NCBI GenBank assembly: GCA_034638255.1
Contig: JAWPGT010000018.1
Location: forward strand, 1-64,000
Source of the DNA: Coprinus comatus
Taxonomy: Eukaryota > Basidiomycota > Agaricomycetes > Agaricales > Agaricaceae
Length of the DNA stretch: 64,000 nt
Reading direction: 5' to 3'
The notes beneath the pieces were generated by a model. It saw only the letters and a program-made list of their open reading frames with translations. It was not told the origin of the DNA and ran no database searches. This document shows, piece after piece, positions 20,525 through 30,250 of this stretch (the first letter of the stretch is position 1; each line of letters opens with the position of its first letter). The translations under genes were made by a program, and so were the position numbers.

Positions 20525-22434
20525 GTCACTCCATCTCTTTCCAATGTTTCCGATGTCAATCCTTGCAACTTGTCTTCTGACAACCTTGTTTCTCCTTCCA
20601 TCACTCCTGTAGGGTGCTCTGCCTCTGCATCACCAATCAAGCCACTTATCAGTTTTGTGAATGCAATCACTTTTGATTGTGCTTGCTGACTGCCTGGTTC
20701 ACAACAGTTCATGTTGGATCTCAAGTCTAATGTTCGAGCTGCCACTGCTGCTCTTAAATCTGCTTCACCAGAACCTCCCAACCTTTCTGCCATCCCTTCC
20801 AAATATCACGAATTCACCAACATGTTCAGCAAAGCCAAAGCCAACATGTTACCACCTCACTGACCTTACGACCTTAAGATTGATCTTGAGGAAGGTACCT
20901 CACCACCTATCAGTGTGCTCTATTCGCTGTCGCAAATTGAGCTCGAGGCCTTACATGAGTTCATTGACGAGAACTTAACTTCTAGTTTCATTCAACAATC
21001 TTCTTCTTCTCATGCGACACCTGTTCTTTTCGTAAAAAAGGACAGTTCCCTCTGACTCTGTTGATTTCCATGGTCTTAATTGCATCTCTAAAAAGGACCT
21101 TTACCCACTTCCACTCATTTCCAACCTCTTAGACTCTCCCTGAAAGGCTCATATCTACACCAAGATTGACCTCCATCATGCTTATCATCTCATTTGTATC
21201 GCCAAAGGCAATGAATGGAAAATGGCTTTCTGAACTCACTACGGTTTGTTTGAATAGCTTGTCATGCCATTTGGTCTTACCAATGCTCCTGCTGCTTTTC
21301 AACATTTTATGAATGATATCTTTTCGGATATGCTTGATGTCTGTGTAGTCATCTATCTTGACAACATTCTCATTTATTCTGATGACATTGCTTCTCATAA
21401 AAAAATGTCTGCAAAGTTCTCAAACATCTGTGCAAGCATAGTCTCTATGCTCACGCCAATAAATGTGAATTTCATTCCGAATCGGTGGAATATCTTGGCT
21501 ACATTCTTAGCTCTGGAGGTCTTACTATGGCTCAGGACAAGGTTCAAATTATTCAAGACTGGCCTGAACTGAAAAAGGTAAAGGACATTCAATCTTTCTT
21601 GGGTTTTGCAAACTTCTATTAGCACTTTATCTTTGGTTATTCCAACATTCTTGTCCCTCTGACAAGGCTCACTCAAAAGGGTGTTGCTTGGTTGTTTGAT
21701 GGCAAAGCTCGGGATGCTTTCAATGCTCTCAAAAAAGTGTTTACTTGTGCTCCTGTGCTTACTCATTGGGTCCCTGATGCTCAAATCATCGTTAAGACCA
21801 ACACTTCTGACTATGCCCTTGCTGCTATTATTTCTTTACTTACCAATGATGGTGACATCCACCCCATTGCTTTCCACTCCTGTACCTTTTCTGCTCCTGA
21901 GCTCAACTACAACACCCATGATAAAGAACTGCTTGCCATCTTTGAAGCTTTCCAAATCTAGCGACACTACCTTGAAGGAGTTTCACTCCCTATTGATGTT
22001 GTCACTGATCACAAAAATTTGGAATACTTTTCTACTACTAAGGTTCTTACTTGTCAGCAAGCTCACTGGTCTGAGTACCTCTCTGGGTTTAATCTTGTTA
22101 TTTGCTTCCAACCTGAGCAGCTTGGCACTAAGCCCAATACTCCTACTTGTCAGTGGGATGTCTACCCTAAGGAGGGGGGAGTCGGCTATACAGCCATTAA
22201 TCCTCACAACTTCCAACCAGTCTTCACTCAAGACCAACTTGCGGCCTCTGTTTGTGCTATGTATCTTCTTACTTCTGCTCTTTGTGCTTCTGTTATTGCT
22301 GACATTTCTAAGCTTCATTCCAATATACTCTCTTCTCTTTCTTCTGATTCCAAGATCACCGAACACCTCATCAAACCAACAGGTTGGTAGTCTAGGGATG
22401 ATCCCAGATTCCTTTGCCTTGACAGCAGGATCTA
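20525..22434 (+). pseudogene. Ty3/gypsy relic: reverse transcriptase and RNase H
   Basis: Plus-strand frames carry [55 protein letters not shown] and, from 21692, the RNase H part (KTNTSDYALAAI, HDKELLAIFEAF). These are Ty3/gypsy motifs. The active-site box is YLDN instead of YLDD, and the RNase H box has TNTSD instead of TDASD. At least six in-frame stops are present, three of them TGA where family members have Arg. The segment ends at 22432 in the post-RNase H region (DSRIY), exactly at the mariner insertion. Confidence 0.85.
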
Positions 22435-22646
22435 CAGTAAGGGACAAAACCATTCCAATGTTTTGAAGTACTGCCAAGATTGCTTTATATCTCAGGAACC
22501 ACATAGTCTACTCACTTGTAAATTTAATTGCAGATAGCCTAATCCATTGCCTATTGGTTTCCAAAGTCCCATTATGTAAGCTAAAAATGTGTGGGAGATA
22601 TGAATTAATTATTATTCTATACTCATTGGAATGGTTTTGTTCCTCT
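22435..22646 (+). repeat. Mariner left terminal inverted repeat
   Basis: About 212 bp pairing with 23826-24037. Its outer end contains GGGACAAAACCATTCCAATG, and its inner end the inverted form CATTGGAATGGTTTTGTTCC, so each arm is itself bounded by inverted copies of one 20-bp word. Confidence 0.85.
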
Positions 22647-22672
22647 CAAAAATTATATACAAAATGGATATT

Positions 22673-23689
22673 CTAATACTTGGTATAGGCTCCCTTAGCC
22701 TGTAAAACTGTCTGAACCCTTCTAGGCATACTCTCTATCAAATTCTGACATACTTCTGGCTTTATGTCATTCCATTCTTTTTGTACTCTTTCCTATAGAA
22801 TATGCATACTATTAGGAGGAGAATCATACTCTCCTAGCTTTATTTTGAGATGATTCCAAAGATGTTCTATGGGATTAAGATCTGGTGATTGTGGGGGCCA
22901 TACCATGATCTCTAATCCAGACTCTTCAAGCCAGTTTGTTACCTTTTTGCTCTTGTGTTTGGGGTCATTGTCTTGTTAAAACACCATATCCTCCACATTC
23001 TTGCCATAATACTCAATGTTCTGCTGCAGTTCATCCTCCAAAATTTGAACATATAGGTCAGCATCCATCTTACCTTCAATTCTAGTAGCATATCCAATCC
23101 CTTCCCACAACATACAACCCCAGCCCATAAGATTTCCTCCACCAAATTTTACTGTTTCTTCTACCAGCCTATTATTCAACTTCTCTCCTGCTTTTTTCCA
23201 TACCCAAACTCTTCCATCTGACCCAAACCGATTGATTTTAGACTTATCTGTCCAAATTACCCTTTTCCAATCCTCCAATGTCCAATCAACATGTCTCTCT
23301 GCCCATTCCAATCTTTTTCTCCTATGAATTGCATTGAGTTTAGGTCTTTTCTGCTTCATTACAGCCTTCATTCCAACACTTTTGAGTCTCCTTCAAACTG
23401 TTTTGGTTGATATAGGTTGGGCAACAACATTTTGGAGTGATTTGATGACTTGAGATGCATTATCAGCTTTGCGAGTTGTAATAAGGCAGATAGAATAATG
23501 GATATCAGAGGAAGAAAGCTTAGATGGACAACCACCAACAGATTTAGAAAGGGTAGATCTGTGTTTGGAATGAAGTCTAGAGATAGTACTAAGTCCCAAA
23601 CCAGTCATAGAAGCAATTTGATAAGCAGAGTTGCCTTTATCCAGGTAAGAAAGAACTTGGTTAATTTGGGTAGAAGAAAGAGTATGCAT
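22673..23689 (-). pseudogene. Tc1/mariner transposase with three stops
   Basis: One uninterrupted frame of 339 codons apart from three in-frame stops (near 23390, 22974 and 22797). The N-terminus is a helix-turn-helix with QIASMTGLGLSTISRLH. The catalytic part has VIWTDKSKINRFGSDGRVW, then QDNDPKH, then WPPQSPDLNPIEHLW. Thirty-four residues separate the second Asp from the Glu (DD34E), as in Tc1-type enzymes. The three stops fit single C-to-T changes from CGA, CAA and CAG. The transposase would cut and paste the element at TA sites; this copy cannot. Confidence 0.9.
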
Positions 23690-23825
23690 AATAATAGAAG
23701 TGTAGTGAGGGGTTTGTTGTATACCAGGGAATCAGTACACCTACTTATACATTATGTGGAATAGTCATGTGATTTTATTTGGATTTATTTGGATGTAATA
23801 AATGAAGTCACGTGTTCTAGAACTA

Positions 23826-24037
23826 AGAGGGACAAAACTGTTCCAATGAGTATAAAATAATAATTAATTCATATCTCCCACGCATTTTTAGCTTACATAA
23901 TGGGACTTTGGAAACCAATAGGCAATGGATTAGGCTATCTATAATTAAATTTACAAGTGAGTAGACTATGTAGTTCCTGAGATATAAAGCAATCTTGGCA
24001 GTACTTCAAAACATTGGAATAGTTTTGTCCCTTACTG
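23826..24037 (-). repeat. Mariner right terminal inverted repeat
   Basis: Mirror of the left arm with about ten differences, mostly transitions. The same 20-bp word occurs at both ends in opposite orientations (outer CATTGGAATAGTTTTGTCCC, inner GGGACAAAACTGTTCCAATG). Confidence 0.85.
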
Positions 24038-24039
24038 TA

Positions 24040-24265
24040 TATACAATAACTTCTTAACTACTCACCTGCAGACACTTGTATTAGACTAGAGAGTCTTCAT
24101 GTGTCTGCAGGATGCTTCAGTAACATGTGATGTCACAATGTGATGTCACAGAAAGCAGAAACAATCTACAAGTCCAGAACTCCAAAGAGAATATCCAACC
24201 ATAGCTCTTCTAACCTCAACCAACATAAGTACTGACCTTGGGGACTGTCTAGAGCATTCCTGACA
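24040..24265 (+). repeat. LTR-B copy 4, 5'-truncated by the mariner element
   Basis: Starts in the middle of the family (TACAATAACTTCTTAAC, as in copy 3) and runs to the normal end GCATTCCTGACA. It is followed directly by copia RNase H sequence, so it was inserted in that gene. The first part of the LTR is absent left of the mariner element. Confidence 0.75.
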
Positions 24266-24559
24266 CTTGGTTTATCTAATGGTGAACCTATGGAAATCTG
24301 TGGTGATAACATGGGCTCCCTCTTCATTGCTCAAAATCCAACTATAGAGAAGAGGTCAAAGCACATAGACATCAAATTCCATTTTATTCAGCAGTGCTTA
24401 ACCAATAAAAAAGTTCTATTATTCTTTATTCCTGGAATATCAAATCCTACAGATCTTCTAACAAAGAATCTTGGTCAAGTTAAATTTGAGGACTTCAGGA
24501 ACAATTACTATGGTTTAGTGTTCTCAAACCCAATGTTTGCTATTTCCAAGAGCAATTGA
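24266..24559 (+). pseudogene. Ty1/copia relic 3: RNase H C-terminus
   Basis: Frame with GEPMEICGDNMGSLFIAQNP, KRSKHIDIKFHFIQQ and DLLTKNLGQVKFEDF, the last part of a copia RNase H, ending in a normal stop at 24559. It is open throughout. The 5' part of the element is not visible, being cut by LTR-B copy 4. Confidence 0.8.
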
Positions 24560-24616
24560 AAAAAATAATATGGACTAGTATACATTTGTGCTTACGTGTC
24601 AACTATGCTTACAAAA

Positions 24617-25015
24617 AGGGGAGTGTTGAAAAGAAGGACTATTATTAGATAGTCACATGACTCTTTTTCATTTGTTTCATTTCACTTTAGCATTAGTCTC
24701 TTGCAGCATTATATGGTAGCTCCTTATTGGTTGTAGTTAGTGTTTCACATATGTGTTTCAACTCCTATATCAATTCCTGTTTCATATATAATTACCTGAC
24801 ACATTGTAGACACCTGACTCCTGTTTAGTCATAGCACAGACCATTACTTTCTCCTATACAGTAAGTAGTGTATTTTTTCCTGTACTACATGTATTTCTTC
24901 AGTTCCAATAACTACATTCTCACTCACCTCTCACAAGCCCCCTACAAAACTATCTACCACTTTATGTGTATACTATTTGATATTATTATGTCTTGTATTC
25001 ATACTTGCTTCAACA
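24617..25015 (+). repeat. Ty1/copia relic 3: polypurine tract and 3' LTR
   Basis: AAAAAGGGGAG precedes TGTTGAAAAG at 24626, and the LTR ends CTTGCTTCAACA at 25015 (390 bp). It matches the LTR of relic 2 (20145-20524, reversed) over most of its length. No second copy of this element flanks it. Confidence 0.7.
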
Positions 25016-25039
25016 CATGCATCCTCAACCTCCTCCTCA

Positions 25040-25440
25040 ATGACCTCATGGAACCTGAACATGTCATTATACCATCCTCTTCAACCTCAAACTCTACCAC
25101 ATCCGCCACTGCTGATGAACTAGAGTTATTCTTTAATGAGAACCCTAGCCAATCCCCACTCTCAAAAGATCCACTACTCTGGTGGCATCAGAATTCTTGT
25201 CATTATCCTCATTTATTATACTAGATTATCACTTAGTACCAGGTAAGTCTCATGTGCTTTTTCTACTTTTAAGTTTTTATTGACTGTATTCCTTAGCTAC
25301 ATATGTGAAGGTTGATATATATTCAGTAAAGGGAAACTTCTCTCTCATACATGAAATTGACTTTCACCCTGAAATACCCAAGCTATTCTGTACATCAGGT
25401 AGTGGCTTATGAGTGGTTTCCTAACTCTAGAAGGTGTGTG
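25040..25440 (+). pseudogene. hAT transposase C-terminal dimerisation domain relic
   Basis: The frame to 25224 ends with ADELELFFNENPSQ and KDPLLWWHQNSCHYPHLL, the start of the hAT dimerisation domain. After about 100 bp, which may be an intron, another frame gives FSKGKLLSHT, stop, N, stop, LSP, stop, NTQAILYIR, corresponding to the FSKGR..SHxRNRLS..T..A end of the same domain. Several of the stops are TGA where Arg is expected. The rest of the transposase is absent. Confidence 0.65.
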
Positions 25441-25763
25441 TAAGATTATTGAACTGTCATTGAATTAGATTAATATTATTGTAAATTTCTTTTATATAAT
25501 CTAATTAAAAACATTTTTATTGACAAGATTCAAACACTCAACCTGTGGTCGGGTCAGGTTCAGGTCACTCCTCTATGACCTTGGGTTTACCTGTGCCCAC
25601 CACTAGTCCCTATGATGGACTATGGATAAATACTGAGTCCCACACTGCCTCAGGCATGTGTAAATGCATTTCCTCAGTGTGATAGTCAACCTATATCTAG
25701 CTAAACAGGGGCGCTGACCTTGTCAGCTTAATGTGCCTCATGCTCCACTAAAAAAAAAAAAAA
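25441..25763 (+). repeat. Unclassified repeat ending in an A run
   Basis: No frame is supported. The segment ends in 14 A (25750-25763), immediately before the LINE copy 3 fragment. A poly(A)-ended, non-coding sequence would suit a SINE or a short retroposon, but I could not find target duplications or a clean tRNA-like head. Confidence 0.3.
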
Positions 25764-25799
25764 GTGGGTACAGCACATATCAAAACCCTCTCAACCAAA

Positions 25800-27530
25800 A
25801 TAGGCAATAAGGATGAAGCAGCAAAAGCTCACCAAAGCCACTATGAAACACTTACTTCCTTACCTAACAACCTAATCATATACACAGATGGGTCACAAAT
25901 ATCATTCCAAAAATGTTTCAAATGAGTTGGAGCAGCAGCAGTTGGCTACTGTTACGAGTCCATCCAAACCACCGGCCCGTACCACCACCACCGAGGAAGA
26001 CTTGTTCGCCATCTTCCCCGAACTCATTCCCAATGACGACATCATGGACGACTCTGCTTGACATACCATTCCCCGGTGACATCACGATGACATCACTATG
26101 ACATCGCTATGACCTAACGTCGAACTAAGTATGAGACTCCACTTATGCTTAGAAGTATACATTTCCCCAGCTCCAGTATTAGTTATCCGTTTCGTCATTT
26201 TACTCCTGTTGACTAATCTTTCATTGTATATGGAGTAAATAGTCCCCGACCCCGATGTCTCACCTACTCCTGTTGACAGTTCTAGCATTGTGTATGGAGT
26301 AGATTATAAAGCGATGACGAGTATTAGGTTATAATTAGTTAGTAGCTATTATTAGGTACATCCCTAGAATAGTATAAATACTCGATGTATTAGACGATTA
26401 AAGCCTCAAGCTTTAATCTCTTCTGTTGTAGCCCTTATACATCTCTGTCTCCATACCTCTCGGTCACTAGGTTGAAAGGCCTTGAGATTGCAGCAGAGTG
26501 TTTATTGATCGCACGTTCCTACACGACTGCACTCTAGCGTTTAAGTTCCAGGAGTGTTCAGCTTAACGGTTCGTGGTCATAACAGCTACCATGGCACAAA
26601 TGAAGTGTTCCATGCACAAGTAGGTATGGGAGGCACAGCAGAAGTGTACGATGCTGAACTCAAAGGTCTGTTAATGGGTATCTGGAAAGCCATCAACTAT
26701 GCATATGACAATCCTACCATCACCAACATATCCATCTTTGCAGACAATTCATCTGCTCTCACAACCATTCTAGATCCTAAGCCTTGTACAGGTCAAATCA
26801 CATCCTTCGCCTTTACCAAGCTGCACTTAAATGGATAGACCTTAAAGAAGCAAATACCCTCTCTGTAGAATGGTGCCCAGGTCACTCAGACATACCAGGA
26901 AATGAACATGCTGATCAACTGGCCAAAGAAGCCACTTACCTCCACTGCCTAACTGAACCCACCACTACATATACATTATGACAAGCAAAGGAAAAACTCC
27001 TCAGCTGCTGGTCCAAAGACTGGAAAAACACACCCATGCAGGGTCAATACAGTGTCACAAACCTCCCCCCCTCCCTCAAACCCACCCCCCACTTTGAGCT
27101 GTTAAACAAACAATGAGAAATTTTCAGCCACCTCACACAATGCTGGACAGGCCATGGCTACACAGGCAAATACTACAGAAAATTCATCCCATCAGAACCA
27201 ACAACATGCCAATGTGATGGGATCACTTTCCAATCCAGAGAACACATACTAAAACACTGCCCAAAATACAAATTGCATTGCCATAAATTGAAAAAAGCAT
27301 CTCCCACACTATTCTTACCAGACATACTAGGTACTAAGAAGGGGATTGAGGCTCTAATCTCCTTCATAGGTGAATCTGGAGCATTCATGCATAATGGACA
27401 ATATCCCCCAAAATGTAGACACCCCATACTTGACCACAACAACGAAATAATGAACCAGGTTAATGGTACTCTATGTACCCCATGGCTTCACCCGTTTACA
27501 TATGCCCTTCTTTCTATTCTATGCCCTATT
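25800..27530 (+). pseudogene. LINE copy 3 RNase H and C-terminal domain
   Basis: RNase H of the non-LTR type, which degrades RNA in the RNA/DNA hybrid: catalytic boxes YTDGS, AEL, FADNSSA and HSDIPGNEHAD are visible. The frame is interrupted by a TGA before VGAAAVG, by the LTR-C insertion at 25949, and by a frame change near 26830. The C-terminal part reads to about 27530. Confidence 0.8.
25950..26584 (+). repeat. LTR-C copy 2, solo LTR in LINE RNase H
   Basis: 635 bp, TGTTACGAGTCC to GTCATAACA, with GCTAC target duplications at 25945-25949 and 26585-26589. It splits the RNase H domain after GAAAVGY. It is nearly identical to LTR-C copy 1. Confidence 0.88.
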
Positions 27531-27784
27531 ATTGTTTATCTATGCCTTTAATTCTTAATCCTTCGTCCCTGCCTAATCTCAACTGCCGAACATTTTATTC
27601 TCCATACAACTTATACTGAAACCAGACTCCTCCACATTTTCTCGTTGATTCACAAAAGTAGAACACCCCCAGTATACCGGTACCACAATTCCTGTGTCAT
27701 AATAGTAGTTTAGGTCCACTGCGTCTTAGTACTAGTTTACTTGTAGCGGTATATAAATGTTGAATACAAAAAAAAAAAAAAAAA

Positions 27785-27910
27785 GAGAAAAAGGGTACGG
27801 CACGTGAGGGGGTGCGTAGGAGCCTGCCACTTTCCCAGGGTACAAATTCGGGCGTCATTTTTCACTGGGTTTTAACCAAGTTATACAACCATCCACTTGA
27901 AGTCTTCCCA
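27785..27910 (+). promoter_or_regulatory. Upstream region of the PhoD-like gene with a CACGTG box
   Basis: Short spacer between the A tail of LINE copy 3 and the start codon. It contains CACGTG at 27801-27806, the core bound by bHLH factors, including Pho4-type regulators of phosphate genes. Binding is inferred from the motif only. Confidence 0.35.
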
Positions 27911-30232
27911 ATGTCCATGGCGCTAATAAGCGCAACGGCTATCATAGGCTGCTTATTTCGTGTTGCTTGTTATATTTTCTTACAAGTTGTAAGGTCGAGT
28001 CATACCCTTCCAGAGAGTCCCATGCAATAACCACTATTACTGCTCATATACAAGATCCCTACCCGTCTGGCCAAGCCCGTGATACCAGCTCTTTACCTTC
28101 TAAGTTCCATTGGCTCTTTTGTAGCATTGCGAAAGAAGAATAGCACATTCACTCAAGAGTCCAAGAAGGATGCCGATCACAAACAACCTATAGTGAGCTC
28201 TACATCTCCTAATTAATATTCATGGCCATAAGACTGAAGCTTTGTTAAAGTCTTCTGTCGTATCGTTAAGTCTGATCCTGAGTATCGTTCTATGCATTCC
28301 GAACTCCCGCCGTGCCATCTTGGGTAACTGCTTTATCAATCTCCCGCTGTTCGTAGCAGTCCTCGACTTCGCGCTCAGTCCCTATCTGGACAGTGCTGAC
28401 AATGTTGTCTTCACACGGATCGGAGCAGTTTATCCAGATAGCGTCAAGATTGTTGTGCGTTACCCCTTCAACTTTCGTTCGAATGAGTCTCTACACATTC
28501 TCTGGCGCGAAGCTAGTCCAACCAAACAAAATGGTGATTGGAATGAAGGCCCTGTTGTAGTACTTGCAGAAGCTTCAGATTGGGTGGGAACTGTAAAACT
28601 GGATAATCTTTGGCCCAGCACTGTGTATGAATGTGAGCACCAGTCATTCCTCTAGCCCCAAACGTCAAAATTGAACGTCTCCAGACATGTTGTCCGACAC
28701 CAATCAAACCATTCTACCTTATCCCCCCAAACCTATCCGCTTCTCAACTTTTCCCGACCCTCGACTCACTGGAGGCAGGACATTAAACTTCATAGTCTCC
28801 TCTTGCATTACTCCCAATTTCCCATATCGAGGTCCTCGGAATAGGAGACTAATTCACGGTTTTGATCTGCTCGCGGAACACATCCACGTTTCAAATGACA
28901 CTACTGATGAGACTGAGATCCTTAATTCTGGCCCTCATTTCCTCTTACTTCTTGGTGATTTCATATATGCGGATGTACCAATCTATTTTGGAGATGAAAA
29001 AGAGGCATATAGAAGGCTCTATCGACGCAATTATCAGTCCCCTAGTTTCAGAAAAGTATACGAAACTCTTCGTAAGGTTTTTTCTATTAATTCAACACAC
29101 ATTGTTCACTCTCTTTCAAGCTATCTTTCATACCTACGATGATCATGAAGTAAAGTCGCCCTGTCCTTTTGACAAGTGCTAACCTACACGCCAGATTATT
29201 GACAACTTTGTGGGGGAAATTAAAGATGAAGCACCTTATCCCAACGCCGCTGATGCATTCAAACTGTATAACACCAATGCCAACTACGACCCTCCTCATG
29301 CAGAACAACTCTACTATGAATTCCAGAGGGGTGATGTTGCGTTCTTCGTCATGGACACCCGTCGTTATAGGTCGAGAGTGGATGGGCCTGATTTTTCCAC
29401 GCGCTCCATGCTTGGCGAACGTCAGTTGTTAACTCTACTTGACTGGCTCACAAAAGTATGCAAGGTACCCTGCACCCAAGAATATAACGATTAACCCCCA
29501 TATTCATTAGGTTAATAATACGGCAGCCTTCAAATTTGTTGTCAGCTCCGTCCCTTTTACCACTCTTTGGTCGCATGATGCACAATTTGATTCTTGGGCA
29601 GGGTTTCCCAAGGAACGACAATTGCTACTCGACGCTTTTCACTCTGTTCCTAATGTCGTCGTATTATCTGGTGATCGTCATGAATTCGCAGTGATTGAGT
29701 TCAGTGGAGAAGATTCCAGATCTTATCCTGTGTATGAGGTTTCAACCAGTCCTCTCAACATGTTCTATATTCCATTTGTTCGGACACTGGCATCACGGAG
29801 TCAAGAGTTTGTAATCAGAAACGTTAGCAGAGATGATCCTGGACAGGAAACTGAAATAGTCTACTTCGAGAAAGAAGTGCCAAAGGAAAAGGTGATCAAG
29901 TACATCCCTTCCGGAAACTCCAAATGGTGCGTTGTTTCATATCTGATTCTTACCTTATTTTATAGTGGCCTTTTAGGTCGAGTATATCCATCAACACCAC
30001 CGATCCACTGAAGCCACTCCTCCACCTCGAAACTTTCATCGACGGAAAGTCTGCATATAAGTGAGCCTTTCTTTCCACCCACTTTACAAGATACCAAATA
30101 AAAAGTTCCAGCCTCACAGTTCAAGGCAAGCCTGCGAGAAACGCACCGTGGGCAGCAGTTGGCCTTTCTATCACAAGTAACATTATAGATGTCTTCCGCA
30201 GCTTCGGCTTCATAGCTAACAGATGGTTGTAA
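27911..30232 (+). CDS. PhoD-like metallophosphatase, membrane anchored
   Basis: Nine exons can be traced (27911-27988, 28055-28192, 28233-28632, 28685-29071, 29121-29149, 29195-29455, 29511-29926, 29977-30060, 30106-30232), giving about 639 residues. The N-terminus has several hydrophobic stretches (ATAIIGCLFRVACYIFLQV, IPALYLLSSIGSFVAL, VVSLSLILSIVLCIP, PLFVAVLDF), so the enzyme is probably held in a membrane. The PhoD/calcineurin-like core follows: TLNFIVSSC, LLLGDFIYAD, FHTYDDHE and VVLSGDRHEF carry the metal-binding Asp and His residues. Such enzymes cleave phosphomonoesters or diesters; the substrate cannot be read. The last intron (45 bp) is the least certain. The stop lies 18 bp from the PEX6 stop on the other strand. 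The LINE tail is just upstream. Confidence 0.85.
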
Positions 30233-30250
30233 CACCGTAGATAGTATATT

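Larger units (their letters stand above)
22435..24037 (-). mobile_element. Tc1/mariner element, 1603 bp, with long inverted repeats
   Basis: Flanked by TA dinucleotides (22433-22434 and 24038-24039), the target duplication of the Tc1/mariner superfamily. Both ends begin CAGTAAGGGACAAAAC. The terminal inverted repeats extend for about 212 bp with few mismatches. The transposase gene lies between them on the minus strand. The left flank is gypsy coding sequence and the right flank is an LTR-B remnant, so the two sides do not come from one target. Confidence 0.92.
25764..27784 (+). mobile_element. LINE copy 3, 5'-truncated, plus strand
   Basis: Starts inside RNase H (LIIYTDGSQISF, then GAAAVGY) and continues after the LTR-C insertion with AEVYDAELKGLLMG, IFADNSSALT and VEWCPGHSDIPGNEHADQLA. 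A C-terminal Cys/His cluster (CQCDGITFQSREHILKHC) and the end of the protein follow, then a 3' UTR and 17 A (27768-27784). It belongs to a different family from copies 1 and 2. Only the last part of ORF2 is left. Its tail ends about 125 bp before the first host gene. Confidence 0.85.

Noticed and set aside
25525..25610. Possible second tRNA-like sequence on the minus strand
   Set aside because: A B-box-like GTTTGAATC is visible, but the stems do not pair, so I do not call it.
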